From NCBI GenBank assembly GCA_029215795.1, contig JARDYH010000004.1:30012001-30076000 (forward strand): DNA of 64,000 nucleotides, in the 5' to 3' direction. This DNA comes from Anniella stebbinsi (Eukaryota > Chordata > Lepidosauria > Squamata > Anniellidae). Positions 24,800 through 37,204 of the stretch are shown one piece after another (the stretch's first letter is position 1; each line of letters begins with the position of its first letter). The position numbers and the translations under genes were made by a program. The notes below the pieces were generated by a model that saw nothing but the letters and a program-made list of their open reading frames with translations, was not told the origin of the DNA and did no database searches.

Positions 24800-25050
24800 T
24801 AATTTAGGGAATTCACTGCCACAAGATGTGATGATGGCCACTCTTTCAGATTGCTTTAAAGAAATCTTAGACAGATTTACAGAGTATAAGGCTATCAATG
24901 ACTACTAGCTACAATGACTATATGGTACCTCCAATAGTGGAAGCAGCAGTGCTCCTGAATACCAGCTACTGGTGAGCAACAAAGGGAGACAGCTTTTTAT
25001 GTCCCCCCACAAACAGGCCTTTTATGCCCCCATTGCTGAGGCAATGCTCT
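24800..25050 (+). mobile_element. CR1/L3-like LINE tail
   Basis: The + strand reads GNSLPQDVMMATLSDCFKEILD and continues to a stop after KAINDY at 24906-24908. This is the ORF2 C-terminal end of the family also seen in reverse at 19.2-19.4 kb. A decayed 3' UTR follows (GTACCTCCAATAGTGGAAGC). It is heavily mutated. Confidence 0.65.
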
Positions 25051-25244
25051 TCATTCCAGTCCATTTGCACTTGGTTGGCTAGTTAGTGGAGAATCTGGAT
25101 GCTCATTCCCATCCATGTTATGTTATATGAGTTATGAGCATATGATTGGTGTTGGATCAGGGCAAAAGTCTTACCTTGGAGCATTGGTGGGCAATGTAGT
25201 ATAGCAAATAGAGGTCATCAGTCCCAGTTGTCTGGGGTGTAGGG

Positions 25245-25554
25245 TAGGGATGGGCAAATCTGTTAAGGTCAATTTCACTCATTTTTCCACTGCTAAGTTT
25301 GTTCCAACCCATTTCAGCATTGGATTGTGATTTTACTTTGCCTGAAAATTCATACGCCTCATCGTGCACATTTTTAAGGTATATGCATGCTGTGTACACA
25401 TTCCCCCCAACATGTATGCATTTCTGTGTGCAATTTTCCAGAAACATTCATTTTTTGTCTGAACTATGTTCTGGAGCATGTTCAGATTCAGAAAGTGTGA
25501 ATCTGGTACGTTTGCAATGAAATGCAAATCAAACAAATTTCTCACCCGTGCCTA
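25245..25554. mobile_element. MITE-like 'TAGGGATGGGC' element
   Basis: Starts TAGGGATGGGCAAATC and ends TTTCTCACCCGTGCCTA. The reverse complement of the end (TAGGCACGGGTGAGAAA) pairs with the start at most positions, giving terminal inverted repeats of about 16 bp bounded by TA. It is non-coding, and internal short frames are chance. Confidence 0.6.
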
Positions 25555-25726
25555 GTGTGAGGTATGTCCCCACTTTCCTTCATTCTCCATAAAGCAGCAG
25601 CAGATCAGGGGTGAAATAGTTGAGAACAAGCATGGAAAAAAGAATTTAAAATAGTTTTTTTCCTGTAACATTTTTACGTATCCAAATGTCAAATCTTATA
25701 GCTCACATTTGTTGGCCTAGTCTTTT

Positions 25727-25950
25727 TCCAGAATACAAGAAACTGCCTTAAGGTCAGACTGTTCGTCTGTTTAGCTGTTTGTCTGTTTGCCCAGCATTGC
25801 TGCAGTGACTTTCCAGAGTCATAGGCAGAGTTTTTTTCACATCACCTATTGCCTGAGATCCTTTTAACTGGAGATGCCAGTCACTGAAACTGGGACCTTC
25901 TGCAGATAAAAGTATGTTCTCTGCCACTGAGCTGGGCTCCATCCACATTT
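25727..25950 (-). mobile_element. tRNA-derived SINE
   Basis: The minus strand reads GCTCAGTGGCAGAGAACATA, TCTGCAGAAGGTCCCAG, GACTGGCATCTCCAGTT, then CTGACCTTAAGGCAGTTTCT. Near full length, with a small (CAGACAAACAG) duplication toward the 3' side. Confidence 0.75.
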
Positions 25951-26654
25951 CTTTCTTTCTCCCCATTTAGCATGGATTGCTGTTTTGGACTGGAATTGGA
26001 TTGTAGTTATGCAGAGTTTCTAGTTTTTACTGTTTGGAATTGTAAGCTAATTTGTTAGGAAGCAGCTCTGAATGAATGTATACCACTAAATGAGCTACGG
26101 CAAGAAATATCATGAAGATTTGTGCTGTGTTTTGCATATTCCCGTGTCAGAAAGAGTTTTACATTTGGTTGTATGCTTAATTTTAAGTTTAGCCTCAGAC
26201 TTTTAAAAGAAGAAACTGGTTTAACCATTTTATCATTTCTGAACAGATAGAATTAACCTTTGAAAGAGGAAAGGAAGCATATAGTGGAAAGTAAAGCTGC
26301 ACATTTATATATAGCCATGGGTTATAACAGTATTGGTTTGGTGGTTGTGGGATAGCTCCTCTAAACAATTTCCTGGGTAGTTGATTGTGGTATTTAGGCC
26401 TTTTAGCAAGCAAATGAGATGGGCTGCAGCTGATTAGTATTTCCATAATTCATGCTTATTCATTTTAATTTTAGTGTTGTTTTTAATTCAAACATTCAGC
26501 TTTTGATTTTATATTTATAAACTACACTGTTTTGTGAATGGCCACTGTTAATAATGTGATGGTCACTCTCAGTACTTTCTGCATTTGATTTCTCTCTGGC
26601 CTTACTGTTAACGATGCCCCACCCCCAACCATGTACTTATATAGCTGAAACTCT

Positions 26655-26815
26655 CAATAACACTTCATTTATCTGATGAAGTTAATTATATAGCCCACGA
26701 AAGTTTATGCCATATTACATTTGTTCATTTTTAAGGTGCCACAAGATTCCTGATTGTTTTTGCTGCAACACACTAATGCAGCTACCCCTTTGGAAATTGT
26801 AGCAGGGGAAAAGAA
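26655..26815 (+). repeat. Dispersed reptilian repeat (TCTGATGAAG...CTACCCCTTTGG type)
   Basis: ATCTGATGAAGTTAATTATA, TAGCCCACGAAAGTTTATGC, AAGGTGCCACAAGATTCCTG and CTAATGCAGCTACCCCTTTG form a unit common in reptile genomes. An inverted copy lies at 37205-37310. Family name not known to me. It abuts the LINE that starts near 26869. Confidence 0.6.
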
Positions 26816-26868
26816 AGATAAACAGAACAATTTCAGGATAGCCCATATAACAAGAATGTATTGAATAA

Positions 26869-28870
26869 GAAACTCTTCCCCAAGAAACTCCAGAGTGGCG
26901 TGATGTAGAACCAGCCACAATAGAAAATTTAATAAGCCAATTTAAAGTGGGCAAAGCTCATGGCCCAGATTATATTCTACCTGATATGTTAAAGTATAAT
27001 GTTACCTGGTGGACGCCCATTTTAGCATCCCTTTTCACAGCAATTAACAAAACCGGTAAGATCCCTCTGGCCTGGCAAGGATCCAGCGTAGTTCCCATAT
27101 ATAAAAAGGGCCCGAGATCTGACCCTGGGAATTATAGACCGGTTAGCCTATTATCAGTAATAGGTAAATTATATGCTAAGACATTGAGGACTAAATTGAT
27201 TGACTGGATACAAGCCAATGAAATTCTGAGCCCCGAACAAATTGGGTTCAAGGCAGGGAGCTCCACAAATGACCATGCATTGGTACTCACTCACTTAGCT
27301 CATAAATATACAGCCACTAGGGGTGGCAAATTGTTTGCTGCCTTTATAGATCTGAAATCGGCTTTTGATACAATCTCTAGGTCTATATATCATAAAGCCA
27401 TCTGCCCAAGTTAGATACAGTAGAATGGGCCATCTCACTAAGGAATTTAGTACCTATCGAGGAGTCAGACAAGGTTGTGTATTAGCTCCAACCCTGTTCA
27501 ATCTTTACCTTGCTGATCTACCAGTTTTTCTTGAGTCAATACAATCTCATCCTCCTAGGTTAGGACACCTAAAGGTTAATATACTTTTATATGCGGATGA
27601 TGCAGTATTGTTGTCCCAGACTAGACTGGGTCTCAGGAGGCTGTTGAAAGGATTAGCACAATAATGCGAAAGGGATAGACTTACAATTAATTACCAAAAA
27701 TCTAAAATCTTGGTGTTTGCAAAGACCAAAGTCAGTTTGGGAGGAAGCAGAGTTGAACAGGTTAACTCATATAAATACTTAGGTATTTATTTTCAAGCGA
27801 ATTTAAAATGGAATAATCATGTTAAGTATCTTAAGGCCAAAGCGGAACAGACTATAGGGGCCCTTACCAGATATTTCTACCATGGAGGGGGGAAGTATAT
27901 ACCAGCTCCACTAAAGGTCTATAAGGCAAAACTTCTGTCCCAGATTTTGTTTGGGGCTCCGATTTGGTTTCCGCTTATAAAAACCTCATTGGAGGGAATG
28001 CAGTCCGAATTTTTGAGGCTAATTTTAGGATTTCCAAGATGTGTTTCTGGCCCAGCCCTCAGTCTCGAAGCTGGGCTAAGATCTCTGAGCACTTTAGCCT
28101 GGAGTTTAACGATACAGTTTTGGTTTCGTAAATATTCTATGGCATATGACTCCTTGGTTACCCAAGCCCTGTTAGATCCCTTTGAATCACTTTGGACTAA
28201 AGCCATGGTAAGCAGAGTTGCAACCCTCTGCTTAGATTTACCATATTTGTTTCAACTTGATTATACAAAGGTAAAACTCTCCATCAAACAGAGGTTAAAG
28301 GATATTGATCTTCAAATGTTGCGTAAAGTTGGAACTGGCCCTTGTTCCCCGATTGTGCTAGGTATCCCAGATAGTGCTGAAAGAGGGGTATCAAATTATT
28401 TCAAATGGTTGTCAGTTCCAAAATATAGGAAGGCCTTTACACAGGGCAGATTCAACGTACTTCCCTCCAAGTTGTTGGAGGGGAGATATAGTAAGGTTCC
28501 AAGGGAAGAAAGATACTGTCTCTGTTCTAGCTGTGAGGTAGAGACAGTCTCCCACGTGCTTCTCAGCTGTGAGTTCTACAAAGGTATTAGAAATGATCTC
28601 CTGGGACCAATCCTCCAGGGTTATTCTGGGCATTCGCATGAGTCTCTTACCACTATACTTCTACAGGCCAAGGACAAAATGGTCACAAATCAAGTTGCCA
28701 AATTCTTATATCTTACTACCTTGTATAGGGCACAACTGGTGGGTTCTTAATTGATTAATTGTCTAACAGCTCTTGATGTAATTTTTAAATTTTGTATGCT
28801 CTTTCATGGTCTATAGACTACAATAAAGAATTGATTGTGGATGCTAATGTGCTCACAGATCCACTCTGGA
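26869..28870 (+). mobile_element. 5'-truncated LINE with reverse transcriptase (I/Jockey group, possibly Vingi-like), broken
   Basis: This is the 3' part of a non-LTR retrotransposon ORF2; the endonuclease end is missing. The frame is open from 26869 to 27414 and carries RT blocks HGPDYILPDML, NYRPVSLLS, EQIGFKAGSS and DLKSAFDTISR. Around 27380-27410 the frame shifts and about 30 residues expected between the AFD block and the next block are absent, which suggests an internal deletion. The next frame (27365-28750) has GVRQGCVLAP and the catalytic YADD at about 27590. A single TAA at 27662-27664 interrupts it. The C-terminus to 28750 holds a thumb/connection region (SYKYLGI) and a Cys/His motif (CLCSSCEVETVSHVLLSC) typical of I/R1/Jockey-type LINEs. 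A likely 3' end with AATAAAG follows near 28822-28870. It is non-functional. Clade assignment is inference. Confidence 0.85.
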
Positions 28871-29248
28871 TGCTAAAAATAAATAAATAGAAAAAGTGGT
28901 TGTATGTATATTGTACAAAGGCTTGAGCAACGAACTTGGCTTCTTTAACACACACAAAAATCTACATATTTTTTCTGTTTGGAGGGAAGCTGCCACTGGT
29001 GATTTCAGATATTTCCTGGTAAAGTATAAAGGGATTTAAAGAATATGTGTGGCATTATGGAGTGGATTTAAATGGCAAGTATGGTGGCGGGGAGGATACA
29101 GTTTATCACAGCTAGGAATTCCTGATGGGCCTGGCCCTATGTGTCTGTTTTCCAGAACTTGTTCAAGTAGAACACGCAACATTCTGATCAATGAGTTGCA
29201 GCCGCAGGTCCTTCTCTAGAACAGAAAATTTGCTTCTGCAGTTACTTG

Positions 29249-29250
29249 GT

Positions 29251-29289
<39 letters not shown>

Positions 29290-29312
29290 CGAGAGAGAGG
29301 GAGAGAGAGAGA
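29249..29312. repeat. Compound (GT)n(GA)n microsatellite
   Basis: About 13 GT units run directly into a GA tract with single interruptions (GC, GG). Same unit order as 54.7 and 56.6 kb. Confidence 0.95.
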
Positions 29313-29582
29313 TTTCTGCTTCCCTATGTGACCTGCTTTTTTCAAGAATTATGAGTTTCAGTGCATAAACAGGAAGGAGGGACAAAGCATCATAATAATC
29401 AGGAATGTTTATCCCAGGGACACTGGGAGCCAGTGCTGGTGGTTGGATTTGCAGATCTAAAATATACATGAGTGAATGCCTAGGCTGTATGATGATATTG
29501 TATCAAATCATATATACCATCACAGCCTTGTAATATTAACATAAATATGCACAATAATATAAACATATATACTACACATGCC

Positions 29583-29584
<2 letters not shown>

Positions 29585-29617
<33 letters not shown>
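29585..29617. repeat. (AC)n microsatellite
   Basis: About 16 AC units in an AT-rich setting. Confidence 0.95.
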
Positions 29618-29619
<2 letters not shown>

Positions 29620-30895
29620 TCCTGCTATGTCTGAGAGATAATGCATGATTTTGCATTGACCCCACCTCATCCCATAAAGCTTTAAAGTGAATTAGTATGT
29701 TTATAAAATGATGGTCCATTAGAAATTAAGCAAAAATCAAAACATTGACAGGCTAATATCTTTTCTTAGGTCGAATGAAAAAGTTGCCAAAGTTGGAAAA
29801 CTTTGTTAGGACACTTCTTCAAGCTAGATGTTATAATAAATGTATCAAAGAAGGGTTTTTGGGGGAATGGTAGCAAAGCCCCAGTGTGTGTCATATAGAA
29901 AAATGACTTGAAGTGCTGGAGTCCCTGAAAGGGACAATATATTTTTTCTAAAGAAGCAAAGTATGTTGCGGATGAATATTACAAGGGGCAGCAGGAGGAG
30001 TAGCTTCAAGGATGCTCTTCATTTCAAATGCAAATCTTGATATTTTGGTTCCATTTAAAATAAAACTGAAAAGGTTTGATCTTCCTTTTGAATCTATAGT
30101 AGCAAATTTCTAAGCAATCACATTATTATTTTCAGGGCTGAATCTGAATTGCAGCTGTCAGGATGAGAGGGATTTCATCATTCCTAAAAGCAAAGAGGTC
30201 GAGTTGGGAAATTATACACTAAGGAAACATTGATGGTTTTCAGGTATGCATTGGCTTTGGTATTAATGGCTTTTTATTTTACTCTTCTCTCTCATATAAA
30301 CCATCACCATAGAATAGTAATATAAACATTGTATACACTACACATAAATAACACACTGCAGAATGTAAACATTTAATATATATATTGACATGTTGAGTTT
30401 TTTGGGTACATTTCAATATACAATTAGAGAATCTTCAGCTATTTTCCTTTTCTTCTATCCAAAGCTAAATCTTCCTTAACTGACTGAAAACGTAAGCTGT
30501 GGACTATTCTTGTCCTCCTAGTCACTGCTACCCACCTCTAAGGGAGAAGTAACTGGAATCACCATAGGAGATTCCATCTGTTTTCGCCTTCCCCTTAATT
30601 TGCATAGGCAAAATATGCAAATTAAGTTGTTTACTGGTCATTTGTGCAAATTAGCTATGATTCCCGTGTTCACAATACCTTTCCGAGATGCCGCCTGCAT
30701 TGCTGAAGACATTGGTTCCCCTCTCCTCATTCTAATCAAAGATTGACCTAAAAAAAACCTGTGTTGAAATGAGGCACTGCTTTCCCTACAGGCCGCCATG
30801 GCTGAGAACTTAATCTCTCTACCTTGCTGCACGGAAGAGTGCATCTCTACCCCAGTGAGAGCTTGCACCTTTTTAAAAAAACAAAAACAAAAAAT

Positions 30896-31060
30896 TAGGC
30901 TGTAGTTCAGTGGGTAGAGGCCATGCTCTGCATACAAAAATCCCCAGGTACAATCCCTAGCATATCCAGTGAAATACCCTCTTTTTGAAACCCTGGAGAG
31001 TGACTGCCAGTAGCTACATGGCCCAATCTTCTAACTTCGTAGAAGGCAGCTTCCTCAGAA
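30896..31060 (+). mobile_element. tRNA-derived SINE
   Basis: GGCTGTAGTTCAGTGGGTAG, TGCTCTGCATACAAAAATCC, AGGTACAATCCCTAGCATAT, ACCCTGGAGAGTGACTGCCA and GTAGAAGGCAGCTTCCTCAG. Near full length. Confidence 0.75.
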
Positions 31061-32397
31061 GAACCAAAGAAAGTGGCCACACTTACTTGACTGCTGTTTA
31101 GTGGTTCCAGTGCCCTGTAAGTTAAACAACTGCACCCAAATGTCACTCTTGTCAGTAATAAAGCTAAAAACCATTATTTTTCTTCCCAAAAAACCGCTGG
31201 TATCCTACCCTTGGTCTGAAACTCTAATTATGTACCATGATGCTGTGGTTATTGCTTGGACCGAAGAATGGTTCTGTGTTGGCAACTGTGTTGTTTTGTC
31301 ATCACCCGTGACCATTCAAGGCTTTGGGGGAATTCTCTGCTATGGGATGAATTTCAGATGTTCTCCCTGTCACAAATGCCACTCCTTCTCTACTGTTTGG
31401 GCAGGGCAGTCTTTCTCTTACCTGCTGTCTCTGGTATTTGTTGGCAATCAATTCTAGTTGTTTTTAACTGTGTGCTGAACCCACACCTACATAGTATGTT
31501 AAATTGAGTGCAGAACCCAATATGGAGATGCTGGTGGCCTTCACAAGTAACTGAGAAAGCTGTTGTTGATGTGGAGAGTGAGAGCAATAAGGCAAGAGGT
31601 GTTCAGAGAGATCACTTCTTACTTACCCATCGAGAAATGGGGCCCTGTATCCACAAGTTGTGGAATGTTTTGCTGCTTAAAGACATGCAAATATGTCTTC
31701 AAATATAACTGTCTGTTAAGCAGCTCCAAAATGGATCCAAAGTGATAGACAACAAATCTTGTGAGAATTGAAGTGAGTCAGCCTGCTCTTGTCTCTTTGC
31801 AGCAGACCCATATAACACTTCTTGGTGGCTGTGTTATTGTTCTGGTTGTCTCCTGGGAAGGGAGATCCTTCATTAAGCTACAATTGCCTGTGTAGAAACT
31901 AGGCAGAGGGTGTGGTGGTGTCCCATCTATGGAATGTCCTCTCCATTGAAACTCAATTGGTGCCAACACTGCTGTCATTTTGGCAGCAGGTTAATATTTA
32001 CTTATATGCCCAGGTATTATGCTGGCTTATGTTTAGTTTTGCTGCTGAAACTAAACACAGTGCCATGTTTCTGATTTATTTATTTAATGTTTATGGTATT
32101 GCATTGGAGCTTATTTTGCTTTTCATGGTTTTTGTGTACTGCCCTAATATCTTAGGATGAAAGAAGGGTTGAAAATATTTTAAATAAATAAATGCTATTT
32201 AATGACTTCAAATTGCACATCATTCTTATTTAGATTATTTGGAGTCAAATTTAAAATAAACATTTCTGCTGTGGGCAATTAAATTTACTAGCAAAAATTG
32301 TATTTTTGTATCCCATAAGAAAATAAGCATACTTGTTTCACACTAAGTGAACAAGAGGCTCATAATTTGATAGTGAGCAAGCCAAATGAATGAACTA

Positions 32398-32600
32398 CGT
32401 TCATGATTTATTTATGTGTTATTTATTTATTGATTGATTACATTTTTATACTGCCCATCAGCTGAAACTCTCTGGTTAGTGCACAATTAAAAACCATAAA
32501 ATATAACAAGTACAAATTTAATAAAAAGTTAAAAAGGTAATATAAAACCAGCTACATTAGAAACCAGGGAAAGCTTGTGTAAAAACATAAGTCTTCAGGT
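32398..32600 (+). repeat. Dispersed repeat, proximal half
   Basis: TTTATTGATTGATTACATTT, TTATACTGCCCATCAGCTGA, AACTCTCTGG, AATATAAAACCAGC, AACCAGGGAAAGCTTGTGTA and AAAACATAAGTCTTCAGG are colinear with 47.04-47.2 kb. Confidence 0.65.
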
Positions 32601-32812
32601 CTGAAATAAGGTTTTGTTGTTGTTGTTTTGTTACCCAGAGGGTAAAATTTGCAGGTAACTTCAAACATTTGATACACATTCAACTCACAAATTCACATCA
32701 CTTTTAAGTGCTGAATCATAGTGGGGTAAAATCTAAAACAATAACAACTTTTTTTGAAAAGATACATCCACTAAGAAAATAGATACTTCACATGTCCAAC
32801 CTGATAAGTTTC

Positions 32813-32813
<1 letters not shown>

Positions 32814-32855
<42 letters not shown>

Positions 32856-32856
32856 T
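32814..32856. repeat. (ATT)n microsatellite
   Basis: About 14 uninterrupted ATT units. Confidence 0.95.
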
Positions 32857-33296
32857 TAAAAACACAGTTGCAGGGAAGACATCCATGTAACACATTTTCA
32901 GGGAATGTTTTAGTCTAGGTACATAAAGCCAAACTGCTTTACATGGAGTGTCATTTCCTGCATAAGTATTTCTTTGACTCGGTGTGTCTGCCTCCCTTCT
33001 GGCACCTAGAATGATGCCATATCAATGTCTGAGGCACCATGGAACCTGGGAAACGTAGTTCTCCAGGGTGTTGACTTGTCATTAGGTGCCTTCGATACTA
33101 TATGTTCTGGAGTTCTTTGCAGCTGATCCAAGGAGAGTTCACCTATCTCTATTGCAGTCTGTGTAGCATATGTCCCTTCTGCTCCCCTTGCCTGTAGCTT
33201 TAATCTTGCCTGCAGCTTTAGTACAGTTTATAGAACTTGGTTTACTCTGGTACAATAACCATGGTTGTATTTCATTTGGGGTTGCTATAAATGTAC

Positions 33297-33565
33297 TTCA
33301 TAGAATCATAGAATGGTAGAGTTGGAAGGGGTCTATAAGAACATCGAGTCCAACCCCCTGCTCAATGCAGGAATCCACCTTAAAGCATACCTGACAGATG
33401 GTTGCCCAGCTGCCTCTTGAACGCCTCTAATGTGGGAAATCCCACCATCTCCCTTTGTAATTGGTTCCATTGTCGTACTGCTCTAATGGTCAGGAAGTTT
33501 TCCTGATGTCCAGCTGGAATCTGGCTTCCTGTAACATGAGCCCATTATTCCACATCCTGCGCCTC
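33297..33565 (-). mobile_element. CR1 LINE 3' end
   Basis: It begins with TCATAGAATCATAGAATGG, the reverse complement of the tandem ATTCTATG octamers that end CR1 elements. It continues with the typical amniote CR1 3' sequence (GAGTTGGAAGGGG, GTCCAACCCCCTGC, TTCCTGATGTCCAGC). It is a 5'-truncated fragment of about 270 bp with no coding capacity. Confidence 0.88.
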
Positions 33566-33569
33566 CGGT

Positions 33570-35510
33570 TGTACATGTTGGAAACTGAGTGAATTTGTTG
33601 TAAGTTTGATGTGATGTGTGGTTTCCTTGTTGCTGATAACTGCAGAGAATAGCCCATTGCCAGGGTTCATTAAATCCCAGGTGGGAGAAGACAACACAGC
33701 AGTAGTAAAAAAATTTCCTGGAAGTACTGGAAAATAGAACCAATCTCTTCAAAAACCTTTGGTCCCTTAAATTTCTTCAGCACATCCCAACCCCAGAAAG
33801 AAGTGAGTTTGGTTGTCACTGGAAGGAAGTTACCTTTCCTACACCAACCTTTCCTACACCATGCTAGTCTTCCAAGAAAGAACTTTAAGGCCCACAGGTG
33901 GCCATTTACTTGTTACGATCTGTTCACTGTTCTGAAAAAAATGGAGTCTTTATGCTTTGCCCCCCACTCATTTCCTTTGGTGTCTATGATACATAGAGGA
34001 GTTTATACCCGTTGTTTGACTTAACCTCTCCTGACCTTTTGTATCTTGGCACTAGAAATGCACTGGGTCTTTGGCAGAATGCTGTCAGAAGAGGAAGGGG
34101 GAATCTTTTGTTTAAAATACTGCCAGCTCCTGCCTCAGTGTAGAACAGTTTGTTCTCTTAAAAGAATGAGCCAGTTCAGTGAGCAGAAGAATATAGAGCA
34201 GTAAAGCAGACTTTTCAGGAAGCTGCAGAACCAAAACAAAAACCAAACAACCCCCTCACCCCAAAATGATTGTCTATGTTGAAGCTGCCTTGAAACAAGG
34301 CTCTAGGGAAGGTGGGAAGTAAAATAATCTGCATTTTCTAACTGGGCACATTTTTCACATCGGTTGGACACAAAGGCAGAAGGATTTATTTCCCCCTTCT
34401 TAGAGTGGCATGCAGGACATTGGAGAGAAGTTGTGTGTCCATTCAAAGTAAGCAGGGGCTCCTGTTGGCCTGTCCTGTCCTTCATTGCCCTGCCCTTCAT
34501 TTTGCAGAAGGCATCCAAAGCTTCATAACTGGAGGTGCACCAAGCTTCTGTCTCATACCTCTGTGGTCCAGTATGTACAAAGCAAGCAATTCATGAATGC
34601 CCACTAAAAATTTGCATGCTTAATTTGCACTTTAAATGTGACTAATTTCCATGGATGTGGTGGATTCCATGATTTGACAATGAACATCCTCATTGCCTCA
34701 TGGGACATTTCTAGCTTCGAGACTCCAAATTAGGGAGGTTTTTAAGATGGGTCTTAAAGATGGGTATGCATTTTTCCTGTACGTCTGAATTTGCTAAGCT
34801 TCTTATTCATAGCATTTGCTTACTAAGGGGCATGCTTGCCACAAAAAGAGACTAGTTGTCATTCAACTTGCATTCAAGATTTTTCTCTCATTTAACCAGT
34901 GTTTAAAAATCCAGTGTCAATCACCTAGAATTTAGTCATTGTTTTTCTTGAATGTTATAAATCTCTTGATAGCGAAAAAACATTACCAGCATTTCCTTTT
35001 AACACGAGAGATGGAGAGCACATGTCTGTAAGCTTCAGGGCCAAACTACATGTTCTGGATTCCAATGGAGATGTTCCCCCCTTTTTAAAAAACCCTCCCC
35101 AGTAGAGGGAGGAGTGGACTTTCATGCTGAAAACAGAAGGGGGAAAGCTTAAATCCCCCCTCTCTAATTGCTGCTATTCTGATCTGAATCAGGCCCACGT
35201 GTGTAAGCCGATCATGCATAGCAAAACATTTTGTTCATCCCTCAGAGGTCTTTGTTAACCCATTTTACCAAGCCTGTGTCTGGATATAACTTGCGAGGGT
35301 TGATTACTGAAGAAAAGGACAATAGCAAATGGTATTACCTTTTAATGATTGGTAGTTAAGCCTAGGGCTAAATTTTGGGAGGAGGGAGAGAAGGCTGGCT
35401 CCATCCATTAGTTTGGGGAGGCTGCGCCATAAAGCAATGCTCCAGTGTAAACCAGAGATTTCTGAATACAAACAAGCCCCATGATCACAGAAGATATTGG
35501 CCTGGTTCAC
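33570..35510. other. Unannotated non-coding stretch
   Basis: No recognisable repeat family or exon. Frames are below 95 codons and unlike known proteins. Confidence 0.45.
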
Positions 35511-35514
35511 ATGT

Positions 35515-35745
35515 AACCTAAGCCTAAGTGTTTTGTTGAAATCTGGGTTGTCATTGTGTCCGAACCCATCACTGCAAAACACATGGTTTGTTCACCAGCT
35601 ACAAACTACAGATAAACTTATGGCTTGTTGTTGGCTTGTGAAGTCTGGCTTGTTTAAACCATGGCTTGTTTAATCCTTGGATTGTCATAAAGTCTGAACT
35701 CAGGATCATGGTTTATACCTGGCTTGTTTGTGCTGCTTCCTGCTC
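35515..35745. repeat. Dispersed repeat rich in 'GGCTTGTTTAAACCATGG'-type units
   Basis: Begins GGCCTGGTTCACATGTAACC and contains imperfect repeats of TGGCTTGT and CCATGG / ATGGTTTA. It resembles the MITE at 37.6 kb in its 'CCTGTTCA/CTGGTTCAC' edge and its inverted AACCATGG motifs, but the arms are poorly preserved. Confidence 0.4.
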
Positions 35746-37204
35746 TGAAACAGAGACATCCAGCTGCTTTGAAGCAGATGGAATGTAATGTTTGTGATGA
35801 CTGTAAGTAATTAAGTAGATCAGGGAAATGAAGCTAAAAACTTCTTACCTCTAAAATTGGGAGTTTTAGAGGTAGGAAGAGGGCACTACTGCTCTTCCTA
35901 TTTTCTTTCTAAAACAGATATTATACCTGCTTCAGAAGACAAGGAATTGATAATTGTATTTTGTATTTTTGTATTTTTAATAATAGCAATGAAATCTTAT
36001 TTAAGTAGGACTTATTCCTTCCAACTGAAACACACAGCCAATAGTCTACAGGTTAGATTTCCCAGTGACCTATTTTAATACTACTAATCAAGTTCTGTTA
36101 TAGCTGACTCTTGCACTGGCATAGTTGCATGTTCATCTGAAGTCTGAGTCAGAGGGTAACTTTTTAACTTATTTATTACAATTATTTATATCCTTTCTTT
36201 AAGGATACAAATCCTCCCAAAGTGGCTTACATGCCAAATCAAATCACATTCACAAAATCACAGACCTAACATATTATCATGATATAGCGCAGTTAGCCCT
36301 GGGAAGTTGAATCAGGTTCTCATGTTCTCTCCACCCAAGTCCCTTGTATTGTTCTTGCCATCAGTGTTAAGACACAGGGCTTCTTTAGATTAAAGAGAAA
36401 ACGTGTTTGCTTACCGACACTTTGCTTCCTGCTTCTCTGCAATTGTAATGAGCTGAATTACACCACGTGGTCTGTAATTGAAAACTTCCCTGCTCATATA
36501 CTTGAATGGGATACTGCCCTCTAGTGGGTGTTTTGTAGCACAACTTTGATGGCACATGGTAGGAAATCCTGAGATATTTCAGAAGAATTGGGATAGCCAA
36601 GGTTTTTTTCTAAAATGGAATAACCCAGGGAAAGAGAAGGAGGTGTGCAGGAGGCTCAAGACATCAAAATGACCCCCAAATTATTGCAAGTGGCAAATCA
36701 TGAGTGTGCTATAAATTGCTTGTTTAAAGAAGCCCACAGTTATAGATCCATGCAAATTGCATACTTTCAAATTGTATTCTAGAGAGCGATGACTTTGCTT
36801 TTAGAATTGACTTAAAAACAGACATGTTTACAAGAGTGAATAGAGGCGAGTGGTTTCTAAATATGTCTGGCCCAGTGTAGCTAAGCTTCAGAGATACAAA
36901 ATGCATCTCTGAACAGTTCTGTGAAATTGATCCGGACAGAAGTCACTTTGTTCTGTTCCAGTTTGGAAAATGAATGTTGTTATTCACTCGACTGATCTTT
37001 GCTCATAAACCAGTCGAGCATTTTGAAAGCCAGGCAACATCTACAATTGCAGTCAAACATGTCTGGAGGGTTCCAGGTTGAAGAAGGCTGACTGGATGTC
37101 CCTGCCTCCCTTTTTGTTGTTGCTGTTGCTGCAGTGAACAATTTCAGACAGGGATAGCTGTTGGATGAAGAGAATCCAGAGCACTTATTCCAGAGGACTA
37201 GCCA

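Larger units (their letters stand above)
28880..30890. other. Unannotated non-coding stretch
   Basis: Holds the two microsatellites at 29.25 and 29.59 kb. The rest is AT-rich with no conserved frame. Confidence 0.5.

Noticed and set aside
26155..26460. AT-rich 83-codon minus frame near the LINE
   Set aside because: No RT or gag-like motifs and not contiguous with the LINE.
31101..31457. 118-codon + strand frame
   Set aside because: No similarity recognised, and it starts inside sequence following a SINE.
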